A stretch of DNA of 49,839 bases from Chelatococcus sambhunathii (GCA_031316315.1 JADBEO010000030.1:1-49839); one strand, 5' to 3'. Counted from the first letter of the stretch, positions 32,448 through 44,062 are shown. The notes: a model not told the origin generated them from the sequence alone. A program made the numbers and translations.

Positions 32448-32704
32448 AGTGTGCGCGTCTCCTGGATCGGTGCGATGCCTCAATAAGCGCGTCGGCGGTC
32501 CATTGTTCCGACAGATAGGAGGACCGCCAGCGGCGGCTCACTCGGCCGCTTCGCTCTTGCCGGCTTTGATCACACCGAGGGCCCTCATGCTCGGCGGCGC
32601 ATCCGGCGGGGACGGAGAACCTTCGAGATCCGGGAACGTCGCCAGGCAATGGCGCTGCTGGAGGCGGATGCGCGGGCGTGCAACGACAAAGAAGCCTCAA
32701 ACGC
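32448..32704. other. Gene-poor stretch
   Basis: Between the DUF892 gene and the RTX terminator I find no frame I can support. GTTCC at 32505-32509 is a possible minus-strand EcfG -35 box, but the -10 match (GCTT) is poor. Confidence 0.4.
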
Positions 32705-32741
32705 AAAACAGTCCCGTCCGGTCCGCCGGGCGGGACTGTTT
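32705..32741 (-). terminator. Rho-independent terminator after the RTX gene
   Basis: On the minus strand AAACAGTCCCG pairs with CGGGACTGTTT around a loop holding a small inner CCGG/CCGG stem; TTG and more Ts follow. It lies 20 bp beyond the stop of the RTX gene. Confidence 0.85.
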
Positions 32742-32761
32742 CGCGGCCGCGCTTTCAACCG

Positions 32762-34150
32762 TCAAACGATCCTGAAATCCGAGGCGTCGAGGTCGGCGTG
32801 GTTGCCGATCAGCGCGAACAGCTTGGCCGCCTCTCCGCCCTTGCCGTCGGCGTCGTAGAACAGGCGGCCGGTGTCCTGGTCGTAAAGGATCTTGTCGTTG
32901 GCGTCCTGACGGCCGAGATCGAGGTTCTTGAAGACGTCGTCCGGGAGGTCGCCGGCCGATAACTGCGAGAAGATCGTGCTATCGAGCCGGATCGTGTCGG
33001 TGGAGTCGAAGTCGACGATGCGGTCGACATTGCCGGCCCCGAGCGCGGTCGAGAAGGCGAACGTGTCGTCGCCGCCCTTGCCGTAGAGCACGTCCAAGCC
33101 GCCCTTGCCGTCGATAACGTTCGCCTTCGCGCTGCCGGTGATCACGTTGGCGAGGGCGTTGCCCGTGCCGTCGATGGCGTTGGAGATCAGCGTCAGGTTC
33201 TCGACATTGTCGGTCAGCGTGTAGTTGACCGCCGCCTCGACGCGGTCGGTGCCTTGGCCTTCCGCCTCCACCACTGACGCCCGCACGTCGCGCACGATAT
33301 ATGTGTCGGCGCCGTCGCCGCCGGCCAGCGTGTCAGCTCCCGCGTAGCCGTAGAGGCGGTTTGCCCCAGCGTCGCCCGTCAGGCTGTCGGCGTAGCGGCT
33401 GCCGGTAAGGTTTTCGACGTTGAGTATGTAATCGCCACCGTCGTCGCCTGAGCGGCCGGTTCCGAAGCCGGTCGCGAGACTGACGATGACGCCAGCGCCA
33501 GAGTGCTCGTAGCTTACCGTGTCGTTGCCGCCGCGGCCGTCGATGTTATCGGCGCCGGCTCCGCCCTCGAAAACGTTCGCTGCGGCATTTCCATAGAGGT
33601 AGTCCTTGATGGACGTTCCGACAATGTTCTGGACGTTGGCGATCGCGTCGTCGAGTGACCTTCCCCAGTTGTAGGCGAAGCCGTCGGCAAGGTCGACGAC
33701 GACGCCGTAAGCGAGTCTTGGATTGGTGATGCCGACGTTCGCGTAAGACAGGGTGTTGGCGCCGGAGCCGCCGTCGATCCGGTTGGCTCCCAGCCCACCC
33801 TCGATCGTGTCGTTGCCGGAGCCGCCGTTCAGCGCGTCATTGCCCGAGCCGCCGCGCAGCACGTCGCCGAGATCCCCGCCGATCAGCGTGACGGATGCGA
33901 CGTTGTCCGAGAAATCGGCAAAGATCGAATGGGTGTGAGCGCTTATGAAGTTCAAATCATTGTCGGTCAGCTGCTCCGCCGATGCCGTCGAGTGGTTCTC
34001 AAAATAAAATACGTCATCTCCATCGAACGGAGTTGCGCCAACGCTGTATGAATCGTTGGGTCCAGTATAAATGTACGAAGATGCGCCGCTGTCGGTGAAG
34101 CTGATGTTCGGGTTGTAAGTCACGCTCGCCGAAAATCTGATCGATGCCAT
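32762..34150 (-). CDS. RTX-type calcium-binding protein (likely type I secreted)
   Basis: A 462-residue protein made mainly of glycine/aspartate nonapeptide repeats (GGSGNDALNGGSGNDTIEGG, GGAGADNIDGRGGNDTVSYE, GDGADTYIV) that wrap calcium as parallel beta rolls. The last about 100 residues (FAFSTALGAGNVDRIVDFDS to ADLDASDFRIV) are the usual M10-type end that acts as a C-terminal type I secretion signal. There is no N-terminal signal peptide and no enzymatic domain; residues 1-95 are a unique head. No type I exporter genes are close. Start ATG 34150. Confidence 0.9.
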   Translation of the reverse strand: MASIRFSASVTYNPNISFTDSGASSYIYTGPNDSYSVGATPFDGDDVFYFENHSTASAEQLTDNDLNFISAHTHSIFADFSDNVASVTLIGGDLGDVLRGGSGNDALNGGSGNDTIEGGLGANRIDGGSGANTLSYANVGITNPRLAYGVVVDLADGFAYNWGRSLDDAIANVQNIVGTSIKDYLYGNAAANVFEGGAGADNIDGRGGNDTVSYEHSGAGVIVSLATGFGTGRSGDDGGDYILNVENLTGSRYADSLTGDAGANRLYGYAGADTLAGGDGADTYIVRDVRASVVEAEGQGTDRVEAAVNYTLTDNVENLTLISNAIDGTGNALANVITGSAKANVIDGKGGLDVLYGKGGDDTFAFSTALGAGNVDRIVDFDSTDTIRLDSTIFSQLSAGDLPDDVFKNLDLGRQDANDKILYDQDTGRLFYDADGKGGEAAKLFALIGNHADLDASDFRIV

Positions 34151-34309
34151 GTTATGCGTTCCCTGCCTGGCGTCGCATGCGCCGCCGGCGGCCGCGCTAG
34201 TCGCGGGCACGAAATTACCGCCCCGCCCGCAGGCCCGCATTGGCGAGGCGTCCCAATCCATCGACAGGGCGTCCCAAACTGGGGCAGGCCTGCGGGGCAT
34301 GACCGGCGC

Positions 34310-35569
34310 TCAGCGCGGCTGCGCGATCCTCGCTGCGCAGAGGACGAGGCCGACCGTCGCCGCGGCGCAAATCCCGGCGAGCAGCGAGAGGTGGACGCCC
34401 CCTGCGCCGAACGCGTGGTCGGTGAGAAAACCAACGACCGGCGGGCCGAGGCCGAAACCGATCAGCGTGACGCAGCAGAGGAACAGCGCGCTCGCCCGGG
34501 CGCGCATCCGGCGTGGCGTCATGGTCTGCATCCCGCTGAAGCCTGCAGGCGTCGCCGGACCGAGCGCATAGGTCAGCGCCAACAGGCCTGTGAGGGCCAT
34601 CGGCATCGACGAGGCCAGGCAGAACAGCGCCGCCGCCGGCAGCGTTACGGCGAAGCTGGCGGCCAATACGACATGCGGCGCGCGGTGGCGGAATTTTCCA
34701 CGCAAGCGGTCGAGCAGCCAGTCGCCGGTGAGGTGTCCGGCCGGGGCCGCGAGCAGCACCACGACGCCGAACACCACGCCGGCCTCGGCGATCGAAAGCC
34801 CGTCGCGGCGCACCAGCACCGTCGTCGTCCAGGCGGTCGCGGACTGGATGATGAAGGTCGCAGCGCCCGCCGCCGCGATGTGCAGGGCGTAACACCCCGC
34901 ATGGCGCCGCAGCCAGCCGAGCCAGGGCGCCGGCTTCGCCGCGCGCGGCGCGGGCGGCTCGTTAAGCATCAGCAGCGCGACGATCAGCACGACGTTCGGC
35001 AGCGTCGCGAGCGCAAGCGCGAAGCGCCAGTGCGGGACGCCTGGTCCGAACGGATCGTGAGTCGCGAGCAGCCCAAGCAGCGCCCCGCCGCCGAGCAGCG
35101 CGGCGGAGCGGCCGAGCGTCGAGCCCGAGGTGTAGATCGAGACCGCCCGCCCGATGCTCCTGCGCGGCGCGACGGCGCCGATCAGCGACAGCGCGGCGGG
35201 CGATAGCGCAGCCTGCGCGAGACCCAGCGCAAGGCGGGCGGCGAACATCTGGCCGAAGTTCGCAGCGAAGGCGAAAGCGAGCGCGGCAAGGCTCCAGAGC
35301 AAAGCGCTCAGCGCCACGATCGCGACGCGCCTCCCCCGGTCGGCGACGACGCCGAAGACCAGCGTGCCGGCCGCATAGACCAGCACGAAGGCCGAGCCCT
35401 GCAGCAGGCCGATTTCGAAATCGCTGAGGCCGAGATCAGTCCTGAGCGCGGGCGCGACCAGCGCCGGCAGGTAGCGGTCGGTGAAGGCCGACAGATGCGC
35501 GAAGGCGAGGACGACGACAGCGCCCCAACCCGCGCGCGCCGCGGGTTTCGGAGGCGAGACGGACGTCAC
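34310..35569 (-). CDS. Major facilitator superfamily transporter
   Basis: A 419-residue inner-membrane transporter with about 12 spans. The signature loop between spans 2 and 3 is GVVADRGRRVAIVALSALLW, the start is LSAFTDRYLPALVAPALRTD and the central loop lies at about 205-225. The motif order resembles Spinster-like MFS members; the substrate is unknown. It begins 19 bp after an AraC regulator, which likely controls it. Confidence 0.92.
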   Translation of the reverse strand: MTSVSPPKPAARAGWGAVVVLAFAHLSAFTDRYLPALVAPALRTDLGLSDFEIGLLQGSAFVLVYAAGTLVFGVVADRGRRVAIVALSALLWSLAALAFAFAANFGQMFAARLALGLAQAALSPAALSLIGAVAPRRSIGRAVSIYTSGSTLGRSAALLGGGALLGLLATHDPFGPGVPHWRFALALATLPNVVLIVALLMLNEPPAPRAAKPAPWLGWLRRHAGCYALHIAAAGAATFIIQSATAWTTTVLVRRDGLSIAEAGVVFGVVVLLAAPAGHLTGDWLLDRLRGKFRHRAPHVVLAASFAVTLPAAALFCLASSMPMALTGLLALTYALGPATPAGFSGMQTMTPRRMRARASALFLCCVTLIGFGLGPPVVGFLTDHAFGAGGVHLSLLAGICAAATVGLVLCAARIAQPR

Positions 35570-35588
35570 GACGGAACCGACGCGCCCG

Positions 35589-36581
35589 TCAGCGCAGGCC
35601 GTTCCACCAGCGCTCGAAACTCGGCGCGCCCGGCTCGGGCGCGACCGGCGCCGCGAGCCGCCGTCCGGCGCGGAACTCGCCCGGCGTCACGTCATAGGCG
35701 GCGCGGAAGGCGCGGATGGCGTCGCTGTCGCTGGCGAAGCCCGCCTCGTGGGAGAGCTCAGCCAGCTTGCGGAGCTCGCCGGGCCGCGACAGCAACCCGC
35801 GCAGCCGCACGAGGCGCCGCGAGCGGATGAAGCGGGCTACGCCCCCGCTCGCCTTGAAGGCGCGGTAGAGCGCCGAGCGTGACCGTCCGAGCGCCCGGGC
35901 GACCTCGTCGGGGCCGGCCGACAGGTTTGCGTCGATGAAGGCGCGCGCGCGACGACGGCAGACGGCGTCGGACGCATCGTCACCAAGAGCGCGCTCGTCC
36001 GAAAAGCGCCCGGCCATCGAGAGCCGAAGCAACTCGAGCACGACCGTGGCGATCCGGCCTTCGTCAGCGACGCCGTATGCGCCCGAATTGCGCAGCGCAG
36101 AGGCGAGGAAATCCGTTAGCAGCGCCGCCCGTTCGCGCGGGAGCACCACGCCGTGCAGCCCGTCAGCCCCGCCCGCGGCCTCCTCGACGGCCCTGCGCGG
36201 GGTCGAGAGGGTCAACACGCGGGCGCTCCGCGCCTCGGTCGCCATCGGGCGGCTCATGTCGATGAGTGCGGCCTCGCCGGGGCCTGCGCGCTTGCCTCCA
36301 TTGTCGGTCGAGACCAGCAGTTCGCCGGAGAGCGGGATCTGCACGGTGAAATGGTCGAAGCCGTTGCGCATGACCCGCTTTTCGGATCGGACATGGCGAA
36401 CGGCACGCATGCTGCGGTCAAACAGCAGCAGTTCGTTCAGCCGGCGTCCCTCGACCTCGACGGCGAACGACCGGTCAAGCCGCTCGGCGTCGGCGACCGT
36501 CGCATAGAGATCGTGATAGGCCCCGAAGCCGTCATCGTCGGCGAGAGCAGGCGCATCGCTCGAAAAACGCAGTCTGTCCAT
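35589..36581 (-). CDS. AraC-family transcriptional regulator
   Basis: A 330-residue regulator with an AraC-binding-like N-terminal part (about 40-170, HFTVQIPLSGELLVSTDNGG) and two helix-turn-helix units at the C-terminus (about 215-315): DEVARALGRSRSALYRAFKA and LSHEAGFASDSDAIRAFRAA ending in YDVTPGEFRAGRR. It is 19 bp upstream of the MFS gene on the same strand, so it probably regulates that transporter and itself. Start ATG 36581. Confidence 0.92.
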   Translation of the reverse strand: MDRLRFSSDAPALADDDGFGAYHDLYATVADAERLDRSFAVEVEGRRLNELLLFDRSMRAVRHVRSEKRVMRNGFDHFTVQIPLSGELLVSTDNGGKRAGPGEAALIDMSRPMATEARSARVLTLSTPRRAVEEAAGGADGLHGVVLPRERAALLTDFLASALRNSGAYGVADEGRIATVVLELLRLSMAGRFSDERALGDDASDAVCRRRARAFIDANLSAGPDEVARALGRSRSALYRAFKASGGVARFIRSRRLVRLRGLLSRPGELRKLAELSHEAGFASDSDAIRAFRAAYDVTPGEFRAGRRLAAPVAPEPGAPSFERWWNGLR

Positions 36582-36689
36582 ACCGCTAATGCCATGCGCC
36601 GAGCTGATGCGATGCGCACGGCGACTATTGACGCATCTGTGTTGGAACGCCAGCGAAAAGCGGTCAACAGAGCTGCGCTAGACACCAAA

Positions 36690-36990
36690 TGGTCCGAGGC
36701 GCGCGGCTTGAGCGCGTCCTGATGATCGACCACCGAATGGCCAAGCTCTACGGCGCCTTTATTGTGCGACGGCCTCGTGCGCCGCTAGCACCTTCGCGAC
36801 GCCCCGCGTGGGTGAGCTTGTGACCGAAGCCGACGACTTGAGCGGAAATCGCTCGCAGACTCTCGCCCTGCCAGCGGAGACGCCGCATTGCGACGATGGC
36901 GCCCTGTTCATCGGCGTGCTTAACAAGCTCGCCATCCTCGCCCCGGCGATAGCCGACCGGGACAGAGCCGCCGAGGTCGGCCCAGTCCTC
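36690..36990 (-). pseudogene. Truncated, frameshifted copy of the serine resolvase
   Basis: Minus-strand sequence from about 36990 encodes the C-terminal third of the resolvase at 24803 (LGGSVPVGYRRGEDGELVKH, EQGAIVAMRRL, ITHAG region). A GGGG run replaces GGG near 36810, shifting the frame just before GVAKVLAAHEAVAQ. No catalytic N-terminus is present. Homology continues about 65 bases beyond the stop, so a whole DNA segment was duplicated. It forms a direct repeat with 24735-25030. The rest of 36582-37091 shows nothing I can support. Confidence 0.75.
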
Positions 36991-37091
36991 GCGCCTCTAG
37001 GTGCTTGTACGGACTTGGGGATCCGTCCGGAGCGCCCATAATGCCCTGCCGGGACGGAGCCCGACGCGCGCCGGCTTCGGGGGTCTTGATC

Positions 37092-37403
37092 ATGCGGATT
37101 CTGCGGATCATCGCCTGCGCGGCCGGCATCGGTCTCGCTTTCGTCGCCACGGCGTCGGCGAACGAGATGATGGGGCCTCCTCCGGGAACGCCGCCCGCGC
37201 GGCAGCTCGGCGGCGCGACGCCGCAGGCGACCAACCCTTCGCCCCGGCTGGAGCCGCCGAGCCCCAAGCGCCCGGAGGGTCAAGGCTTTCCGAGCGGGAC
37301 GCAGACCCAGGTGATCGTCGGCGGCGGCTGCCCTTCGCTCGGATTGACGACGCCGTACTTGATGGCCGCGCCGGCGGCCTCGCATTCCTGGCGGCCCGGA
37401 TAG
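37092..37403 (+). CDS. Possible secreted Pro-rich protein
   Basis: A 103-residue frame with a good signal peptide (RILRIIACAAGIGLAFVATA, cleaved near ASA-N), then a Pro/Gly-rich region (MMGPPPGTPPARQLGGATPQ). The last about 40 residues are antisense to the secreted protein on the other strand (124-bp tail overlap) and look artificial. The N-terminal half may be a real exported protein whose stop was lost. Confidence 0.45.
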   Translation: MRILRIIACAAGIGLAFVATASANEMMGPPPGTPPARQLGGATPQATNPSPRLEPPSPKRPEGQGFPSGTQTQVIVGGGCPSLGLTTPYLMAAPAASHSWRPG

Positions 37404-37564
37404 ATGCCGGTCGCGCTCATGGCTACGCCCTCGCGCCTGCTGCTGTCGCTGAGGCCGCCCGCCACGACGAGCAGGGTGTATTTGACGCTCTGCTGAAGCT
37501 GCTGGGCGAACGCCGCAGATCCGGCCGTGGCGGTTAAGGCGAGCAGAACGAGCGCGATACGCAT
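37280..37564 (-). CDS. Small secreted hypothetical protein
   Basis: A 94-residue protein with a signal peptide (RIALVLLALTATAGSAAFAQ). The mature part is about 74 residues with two Cys (RQECEAAGAAIK and TITWVCVPLGKP) that may form a disulfide. Small periplasmic proteins with this C...WxCVP layout are common in rhizobia; function unknown. Start ATG 37564. Confidence 0.68.
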   Translation of the reverse strand: MRIALVLLALTATAGSAAFAQQLQQSVKYTLLVVAGGLSDSSRREGVAMSATGIYPGRQECEAAGAAIKYGVVNPSEGQPPPTITWVCVPLGKP

Positions 37565-37704
37565 GGCCGCTTCCCGACGAGACGAAGCAGCTTATCGCTG
37601 TCGGCCGCTGTCCGAAACCGGCTTGTGGACGAACGAGGACCCGATTTGGACGGATGCGGGCCGGCGCGCGCGGCGCCGGGCCCGCAATGGCGTGACGATC
37701 CCCG

Positions 37705-39882
37705 TCAGCGCGACGACAGCCTGGCGGGGGACGCCGAGCCGCCGACGCTCATGCCCTCGGGCGTCCGCTGCGGAGCGAGCGCCGCGGGGTCGAACAGCGT
37801 CGGCGCCGGGGCGTCCGGACCGGCGTCCGTCGACTGGGTCAACAGCTGCTCGACCTGAAACGCCTGCCCGCCGTCGGCCGGCACGAAGGCCGCCGTCATC
37901 AGCGAGCCCGTCGCGAAGGTCGCGTCGTTGACGTTGCAGACGAGGCTCCCGTTCAGGAAGAAGCTGTGCGACGAGCCGTTGCTGACGATCTTCACCGTGT
38001 TGAGCCCGTTTTGTTTCACCTTCGACTGCTTTGAGCACATCAGCGTCGCGCTGCCGGAATTGGCGGCGAGGTTGAAGCTGTGGACCACCCAGAACACCGC
38101 TTGGCCGATCGGATCCTCCTCGTCGCCGGTGCACTGGCCGTCGTCGTTGGTGCGGCACTTGTTGTAGGCGGCCCAGTAGCCGGAAATGGTCTTGTTCGCC
38201 TGGTTGATGGTCGCCTTGAACATCAGGCCGCTGTTCGAGTGGAACGCTGTCCCGCCGTCGACCCGCGTCATCGGAGCGGTCGCGCGGAACGAGCGCGAAC
38301 AGTTTGCGACGTAGGAGCCGATCCAGCCGTTCTTGCGGGGCGTCTGCTTGTAGCGGCCGTCGACGATCCTCCAGTCGCCCAGCAGCGGCGACCAGTCGAG
38401 CTCCTCCTTGACGCTCTTGAACAGCCAGTCGCGCGTGTTGTTGGGCGGCGACCTTAGCCACGCATAGGCCCCAAGCACGTCGATGCGGGGCTTCTGCGGC
38501 TCGAGCTCGAAGTCGCCGATCGGATCGTCGCGCCGATGCGCCGTCTTGCCGCTGCACTGGAGCGCCGTAACGATGTCGTCGATGCTGGCGGTCGGCTTTG
38601 CGTCCCTGAGCAGCGCGAAGGCGCCCGCGACATGCGGCGTCGCCATCGAGGTGCCGGTCTTCTCCTCGTATTTCTTCGGCGGCACGGCGGCCTTTATGTC
38701 CGATCCCGGCGCCATCAGCTTGACCAGATCGGAGTGGTTCGAGCTTTGCGCGACGAGGTCGGTCTTGGTGGTGTTGCCGACGGCGATCGCCGACGAGATG
38801 CAGCCGGGACTGCTGATGAAGCCGGTGAAGCCGTCATTGCCGGAGGCGATGAGCGTGGCGATGTCAGCCGTGCGCAGATTGTCGATCGCGGTCTTCAACG
38901 CGGCGTTTGACGAGTCGCACGCCGCGGCGAACTTGCCGCCGCCGAGGCTCATGTTGACGGCGTCGATGCTGAATTTGTCGCTGAGGAAGAAGACGCGCTC
39001 GAGGCCCTTGATCTGGTCGGTCGAGAAGCTCTTGGCGCAGGTCGACCCGCCGGCGCAGTCGGTGAACTTGGAGAACACCTGGATCGCGACCACGTCGGCG
39101 AGCCGGGCGACGCCGTCGAGCTTATCGGAATTGCCGACGGCGATCGAGGCCACGTGGGTGCCGTGGTCACAGCCGGCGACCGAAAGCGGGCAGTTTCTCG
39201 CCGCGTTCTCGCCGGTGTCGGACGCCGCCTCGCCCTTGCAGACGGAGGTCGCGTTCGACGCCTCGTCGGTGGTCGAGTAGCACGCCTCCGAGACGACCTT
39301 GTCCTTGAGCATCGGGTGCTTCGCGGCGACGCCCGTGTCGAGCACCGCGACGGCGTGCTTGGCGCCCTCGACGTCCTTCTTCCAGAGGTCGGTGGCGTGG
39401 ATCAGCTTGGCGCTGTCCTTGAGCAGCGGCTCGACGGGAACGTCCTCCTGCACGCTCACGACCTCGCCGTCCGCCAGCAGACGATCGAGCGCCTCGGCGT
39501 CCACGAACAGCGAGACGTACGGAATGTAGTCGAACCGCACGACGCCCGCGCCCGCGGGCGATCCGAGAGCGCGGCCGACGACCCGATCCTGCGTCGCCCG
39601 GAGCGTGGAGCGCTGCGCTGCGGCGGCTGCCGCGGAGATCGCCCGCTCCGAACGCATCGTCATCGCGAGCCCGACAATGACGCGAATCTTGCCTTTCTCG
39701 CGCGCCCTCTGGCGGAGCTGATCGGCCTGGGCGGCGGTCTGCGCCACGCCCCTGTCCCCGGTGAAGACGGTGCGCGAGGGCTCGAGCGGCTCGTCGCGGG
39801 CGGCCATAGCGGCGACGGACGATGCTGCGACCAACGCGACGGTCAAGGCCGCCGCCGACCTTTTCTCTTTGTTATACGGCAT
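37705..39882 (-). CDS. S8 (subtilisin-like) serine protease with C-terminal domain
   Basis: A 725-residue exported protease. A signal segment (about 8-28) and a propeptide region precede the peptidase. The catalytic triad is intact: Asp in HAVAVLDTGVAAKHP, His in GCDHGTHVASIAVG and Ser in GTSMATPHVAGAFALL; the oxyanion Asn is in LIASGNDGF. After about residue 480 a beta-rich domain of about 180 residues (GDWRIVDGRYKQT, SGYWAAYNKCRT, SHSFFLNGSLVCNVNDATFA) may bind substrate or surface, and a disordered tail follows. GGGGG before ATG 39882 favours that start over one 11 codons upstream. Confidence 0.93.
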   Translation of the reverse strand: MPYNKEKRSAAALTVALVAASSVAAMAARDEPLEPSRTVFTGDRGVAQTAAQADQLRQRAREKGKIRVIVGLAMTMRSERAISAAAAAAQRSTLRATQDRVVGRALGSPAGAGVVRFDYIPYVSLFVDAEALDRLLADGEVVSVQEDVPVEPLLKDSAKLIHATDLWKKDVEGAKHAVAVLDTGVAAKHPMLKDKVVSEACYSTTDEASNATSVCKGEAASDTGENAARNCPLSVAGCDHGTHVASIAVGNSDKLDGVARLADVVAIQVFSKFTDCAGGSTCAKSFSTDQIKGLERVFFLSDKFSIDAVNMSLGGGKFAAACDSSNAALKTAIDNLRTADIATLIASGNDGFTGFISSPGCISSAIAVGNTTKTDLVAQSSNHSDLVKLMAPGSDIKAAVPPKKYEEKTGTSMATPHVAGAFALLRDAKPTASIDDIVTALQCSGKTAHRRDDPIGDFELEPQKPRIDVLGAYAWLRSPPNNTRDWLFKSVKEELDWSPLLGDWRIVDGRYKQTPRKNGWIGSYVANCSRSFRATAPMTRVDGGTAFHSNSGLMFKATINQANKTISGYWAAYNKCRTNDDGQCTGDEEDPIGQAVFWVVHSFNLAANSGSATLMCSKQSKVKQNGLNTVKIVSNGSSHSFFLNGSLVCNVNDATFATGSLMTAAFVPADGGQAFQVEQLLTQSTDAGPDAPAPTLFDPAALAPQRTPEGMSVGGSASPARLSSR

Positions 39883-40103
39883 CTTAATCCCCCTTATTCC
39901 GCCAGTCTTCGGCATGAGGGCGACGGAAACGCCTAATCATAACCCCTGTTCAAAAACAGGAGAATTGAACCTTTTACTTGTCGCCATCAAATATTCAGAC
40001 GGATCAGTAGATATACTTACATGCAGTTCTGGCGTAGGGCGACGCCAAAACAGGTCCAATATTGTTTGGTATCCTGATACTGGAGGTGAGCGGCAGATGA
40101 AAA

Positions 40104-40760
40104 TCAGGGCCGCGTCACCCGCCGCAGCGTCAGGTTGATCCGGCCACCGTTCGGCAAGAGCGCGGACGTGCCGGGCAGGATGCGGTCGACGCCGTGAAAG
40201 GCGAGCCGGCTCTCCCCTGCGAGCGCCATCGCGTCGCCGGAGGCGAGGCGGAAGGAGCGCGTCGGGTCGGACCGCTTCAGTCCGCCGATCCGGAACAGCG
40301 CCGTGTCGCCGAGCGAAAGCGATACGACGGGGGCGTCGAAGTCCTGTTCGTCCCGGTCCTGGTGCAATCCCATGCGCGTCCCCTGCGCATACCAGTTCAC
40401 GAGGCAGGCTTCGGGCGGATGCGGGTAGCCGCCGATCTCGCTCCACGCGCGCAAAAGAACTTCGGGCATCGCCGGCCACGGACGGCCAGTCTCGGGATGG
40501 GTCGCCTGATAGCGATAGCCGCCGTCACGGTCGGAGACCCAGCCGAGCGGGCCGAGATTGCTCATCCGGACCGAGAACGGCTTGCCGGTGCGCGGCATGG
40601 TCGGCGTGAAGAGCGGGGCGTCGGCGAGGGCGGCGCGGAGCGCGTCGAGCAACGCGGCCTGGGCCGTCGCGTCGAGATAGCCGGGCCGGAGCAGGAGCCC
40701 GCCCGTCGCCGCGTTCCTCACGCCTGCGTCATCGCCCGACTTGCGGCCTGAAATCGCCAT
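40104..40760 (-). CDS. alkB: AlkB-type 2-oxoglutarate/Fe(II) dioxygenase
   Basis: A 218-residue dioxygenase that removes alkyl groups from damaged bases. Iron ligands are in [20 protein letters not shown] (His-x-Asp) and LAFHGVDRI, with the 2-oxoglutarate Arg in [23 protein letters not shown] and PWPAMPEVL are also typical. The length matches E. coli AlkB. Its start lies inside the promoter region of dnaK, with which it is divergent. Confidence 0.92.
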   Translation of the reverse strand: MAISGRKSGDDAGVRNAATGGLLLRPGYLDATAQAALLDALRAALADAPLFTPTMPRTGKPFSVRMSNLGPLGWVSDRDGGYRYQATHPETGRPWPAMPEVLLRAWSEIGGYPHPPEACLVNWYAQGTRMGLHQDRDEQDFDAPVVSLSLGDTALFRIGGLKRSDPTRSFRLASGDAMALAGESRLAFHGVDRILPGTSALLPNGGRINLTLRRVTRP

Positions 40761-40771
40761 CCTTATATACC
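40740..40771 (+). promoter_or_regulatory. Heat-shock (RpoH-type) promoter of dnaK
   Basis: CTTG at 40740-40743, 18 bases, then CTTATATACC at 40762-40771. This fits the alphaproteobacterial RpoH pattern (CTTG-N17/18-CYTATNT). It overlaps the alkB start codon and leaves a leader of about 120 bases before dnaK. Confidence 0.65.
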
Positions 40772-40896
40772 CGCCGACCCCGCGAAACCCGCGGAAACAT
40801 CAAGGGACCCAAGGGTTACGGAGCGCCGAGGCGGCGCTTCCGGAAGGCCGCTTCGGGGCCAATCCGGTCCGCTTAGAGAAGGTGAGGTTTGAAGAT

Positions 40897-42816
<1,920 letters not shown>

Positions 42817-42834
42817 CAGGGCCGACCCGAGTTC

Positions 42835-42865
42835 GGCCCGCGGTCAGCGTCCTGATCCGCGGGCC
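42835..42865 (+). promoter_or_regulatory. dnaK-dnaJ intercistronic hairpin
   Basis: GGCCCGCGGTCAG pairs with CTGATCCGCGGGCC (13 pairs, one bulged T) around a 4-base loop, with a smaller GGGCCGA..TCGGCCC hairpin just before it. Without a T-run it is more likely an RNA-stability or attenuation element than a full terminator, and could lower dnaJ relative to dnaK. Confidence 0.5.
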
Positions 42866-42922
42866 GTTCCGCATTCTACCGCGCCCCTCGGGGCCTGACA
42901 GCCCAGACCACCTTCCGGACCG

Positions 42923-44062
42923 ATGGCCAGAACCTGCTTCTACGAAACGCTCGAAGTCGACCGCTCGGCGAGCGACGGCGAGCTCAAGTCCGCCTATCGC
43001 AAGGCCGCGATGCGCTGGCATCCGGACCGCAATCCGGGCGACCACGAAGCCGAGGCGAAGTTCAAGGAGCTGAACGCCGCCTATGACTGCCTCAAGGATC
43101 CGCAGAAGCGCGCCGCCTATGACCGCTTCGGGCATGCCGCCTTCGAGAACGGCGGTTTCGGCGGGCGCCCGGGCGCCGGCGCCGGGCCGGACATGTCGGA
43201 CTTCATGTCCGACATCTTCGAGAGCTTCTTCGGCGACGGCCGCGGCCGTCCGAACGGCGGGCGGAGCTCGTCCGGCCGCGAGCGCGGCGCGGACCTGCGC
43301 TACAACATGGAGATCAGCCTCGAGGACGCCTATGCGGGCAAGACGGCGCAGATCCGCATCCCGACGAGCGTCTCCTGCGAGGCCTGTTCCGGCACCGGCG
43401 CCAAGACCGGATCGAAGCCGCGCCAGTGCCCGACCTGCGGCGGCGCCGGCAAGGTCCGTTCGAGCCAGGGCTTCTTCCTGATGGAGCGCACCTGCCCCGG
43501 CTGCCACGGCCGCGGCGAGATCATCGACGACCCGTGCAAGAGCTGCGCGGGCGCCGGACGCGTCACCAAGGAGCGCACTCTCGAGGTCGCGATCCCGGCC
43601 GGCGTCGAGGACGGCACCCGCATCCGCCTCGCGGGCGAGGGCGAGGCGGGCCTACGCGGCGGGCCGACGGGCGATCTCTACATCTTCCTGTCGCTGACCC
43701 CGCATGCGCTGTTCCAGCGCGACGGCGCCGACCTCTACTGCCGGGCGCCGATCCCGATGACGACGGCCGCGCTCGGCGGCTCGTTCGAGGCTCCCACGAT
43801 TGACGGCGGACGCACCCGCGTGAAGATCCCCGAGGGCACCCAGTCCGGCATGCAGTTCCGCCTGAAGGGCAAGGGCATGCCAATCCTGCGCTCGAAGGAG
43901 TTCGGCGACATGTACATACAGGCCACCGTCGAAATCCCACAGAAGCTGAGCGCGAGGCAGCGAGAGCTGCTCGAGCAGTTCGCGGCCGAGGCGTCCGAGG
44001 CGAACCATCCGGAGACGAACGGCTTCTTCGGCCGCGTTAAGGATTTCTTCGGCGGCGCCTGA
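42923..44062 (+). CDS. dnaJ: Chaperone DnaJ (Hsp40)
   Basis: A 379-residue type I DnaJ, the co-chaperone that stimulates DnaK. The J domain (about 5-70) has the HPD motif in [11 protein letters not shown], followed by a Gly/Phe-rich stretch. Four zinc-finger repeats are intact ([32 protein letters not shown]), then the C-terminal substrate domains. It lies 106 bp after dnaK, in the usual order. Confidence 0.97.
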   Translation: MARTCFYETLEVDRSASDGELKSAYRKAAMRWHPDRNPGDHEAEAKFKELNAAYDCLKDPQKRAAYDRFGHAAFENGGFGGRPGAGAGPDMSDFMSDIFESFFGDGRGRPNGGRSSSGRERGADLRYNMEISLEDAYAGKTAQIRIPTSVSCEACSGTGAKTGSKPRQCPTCGGAGKVRSSQGFFLMERTCPGCHGRGEIIDDPCKSCAGAGRVTKERTLEVAIPAGVEDGTRIRLAGEGEAGLRGGPTGDLYIFLSLTPHALFQRDGADLYCRAPIPMTTAALGGSFEAPTIDGGRTRVKIPEGTQSGMQFRLKGKGMPILRSKEFGDMYIQATVEIPQKLSARQRELLEQFAAEASEANHPETNGFFGRVKDFFGGA

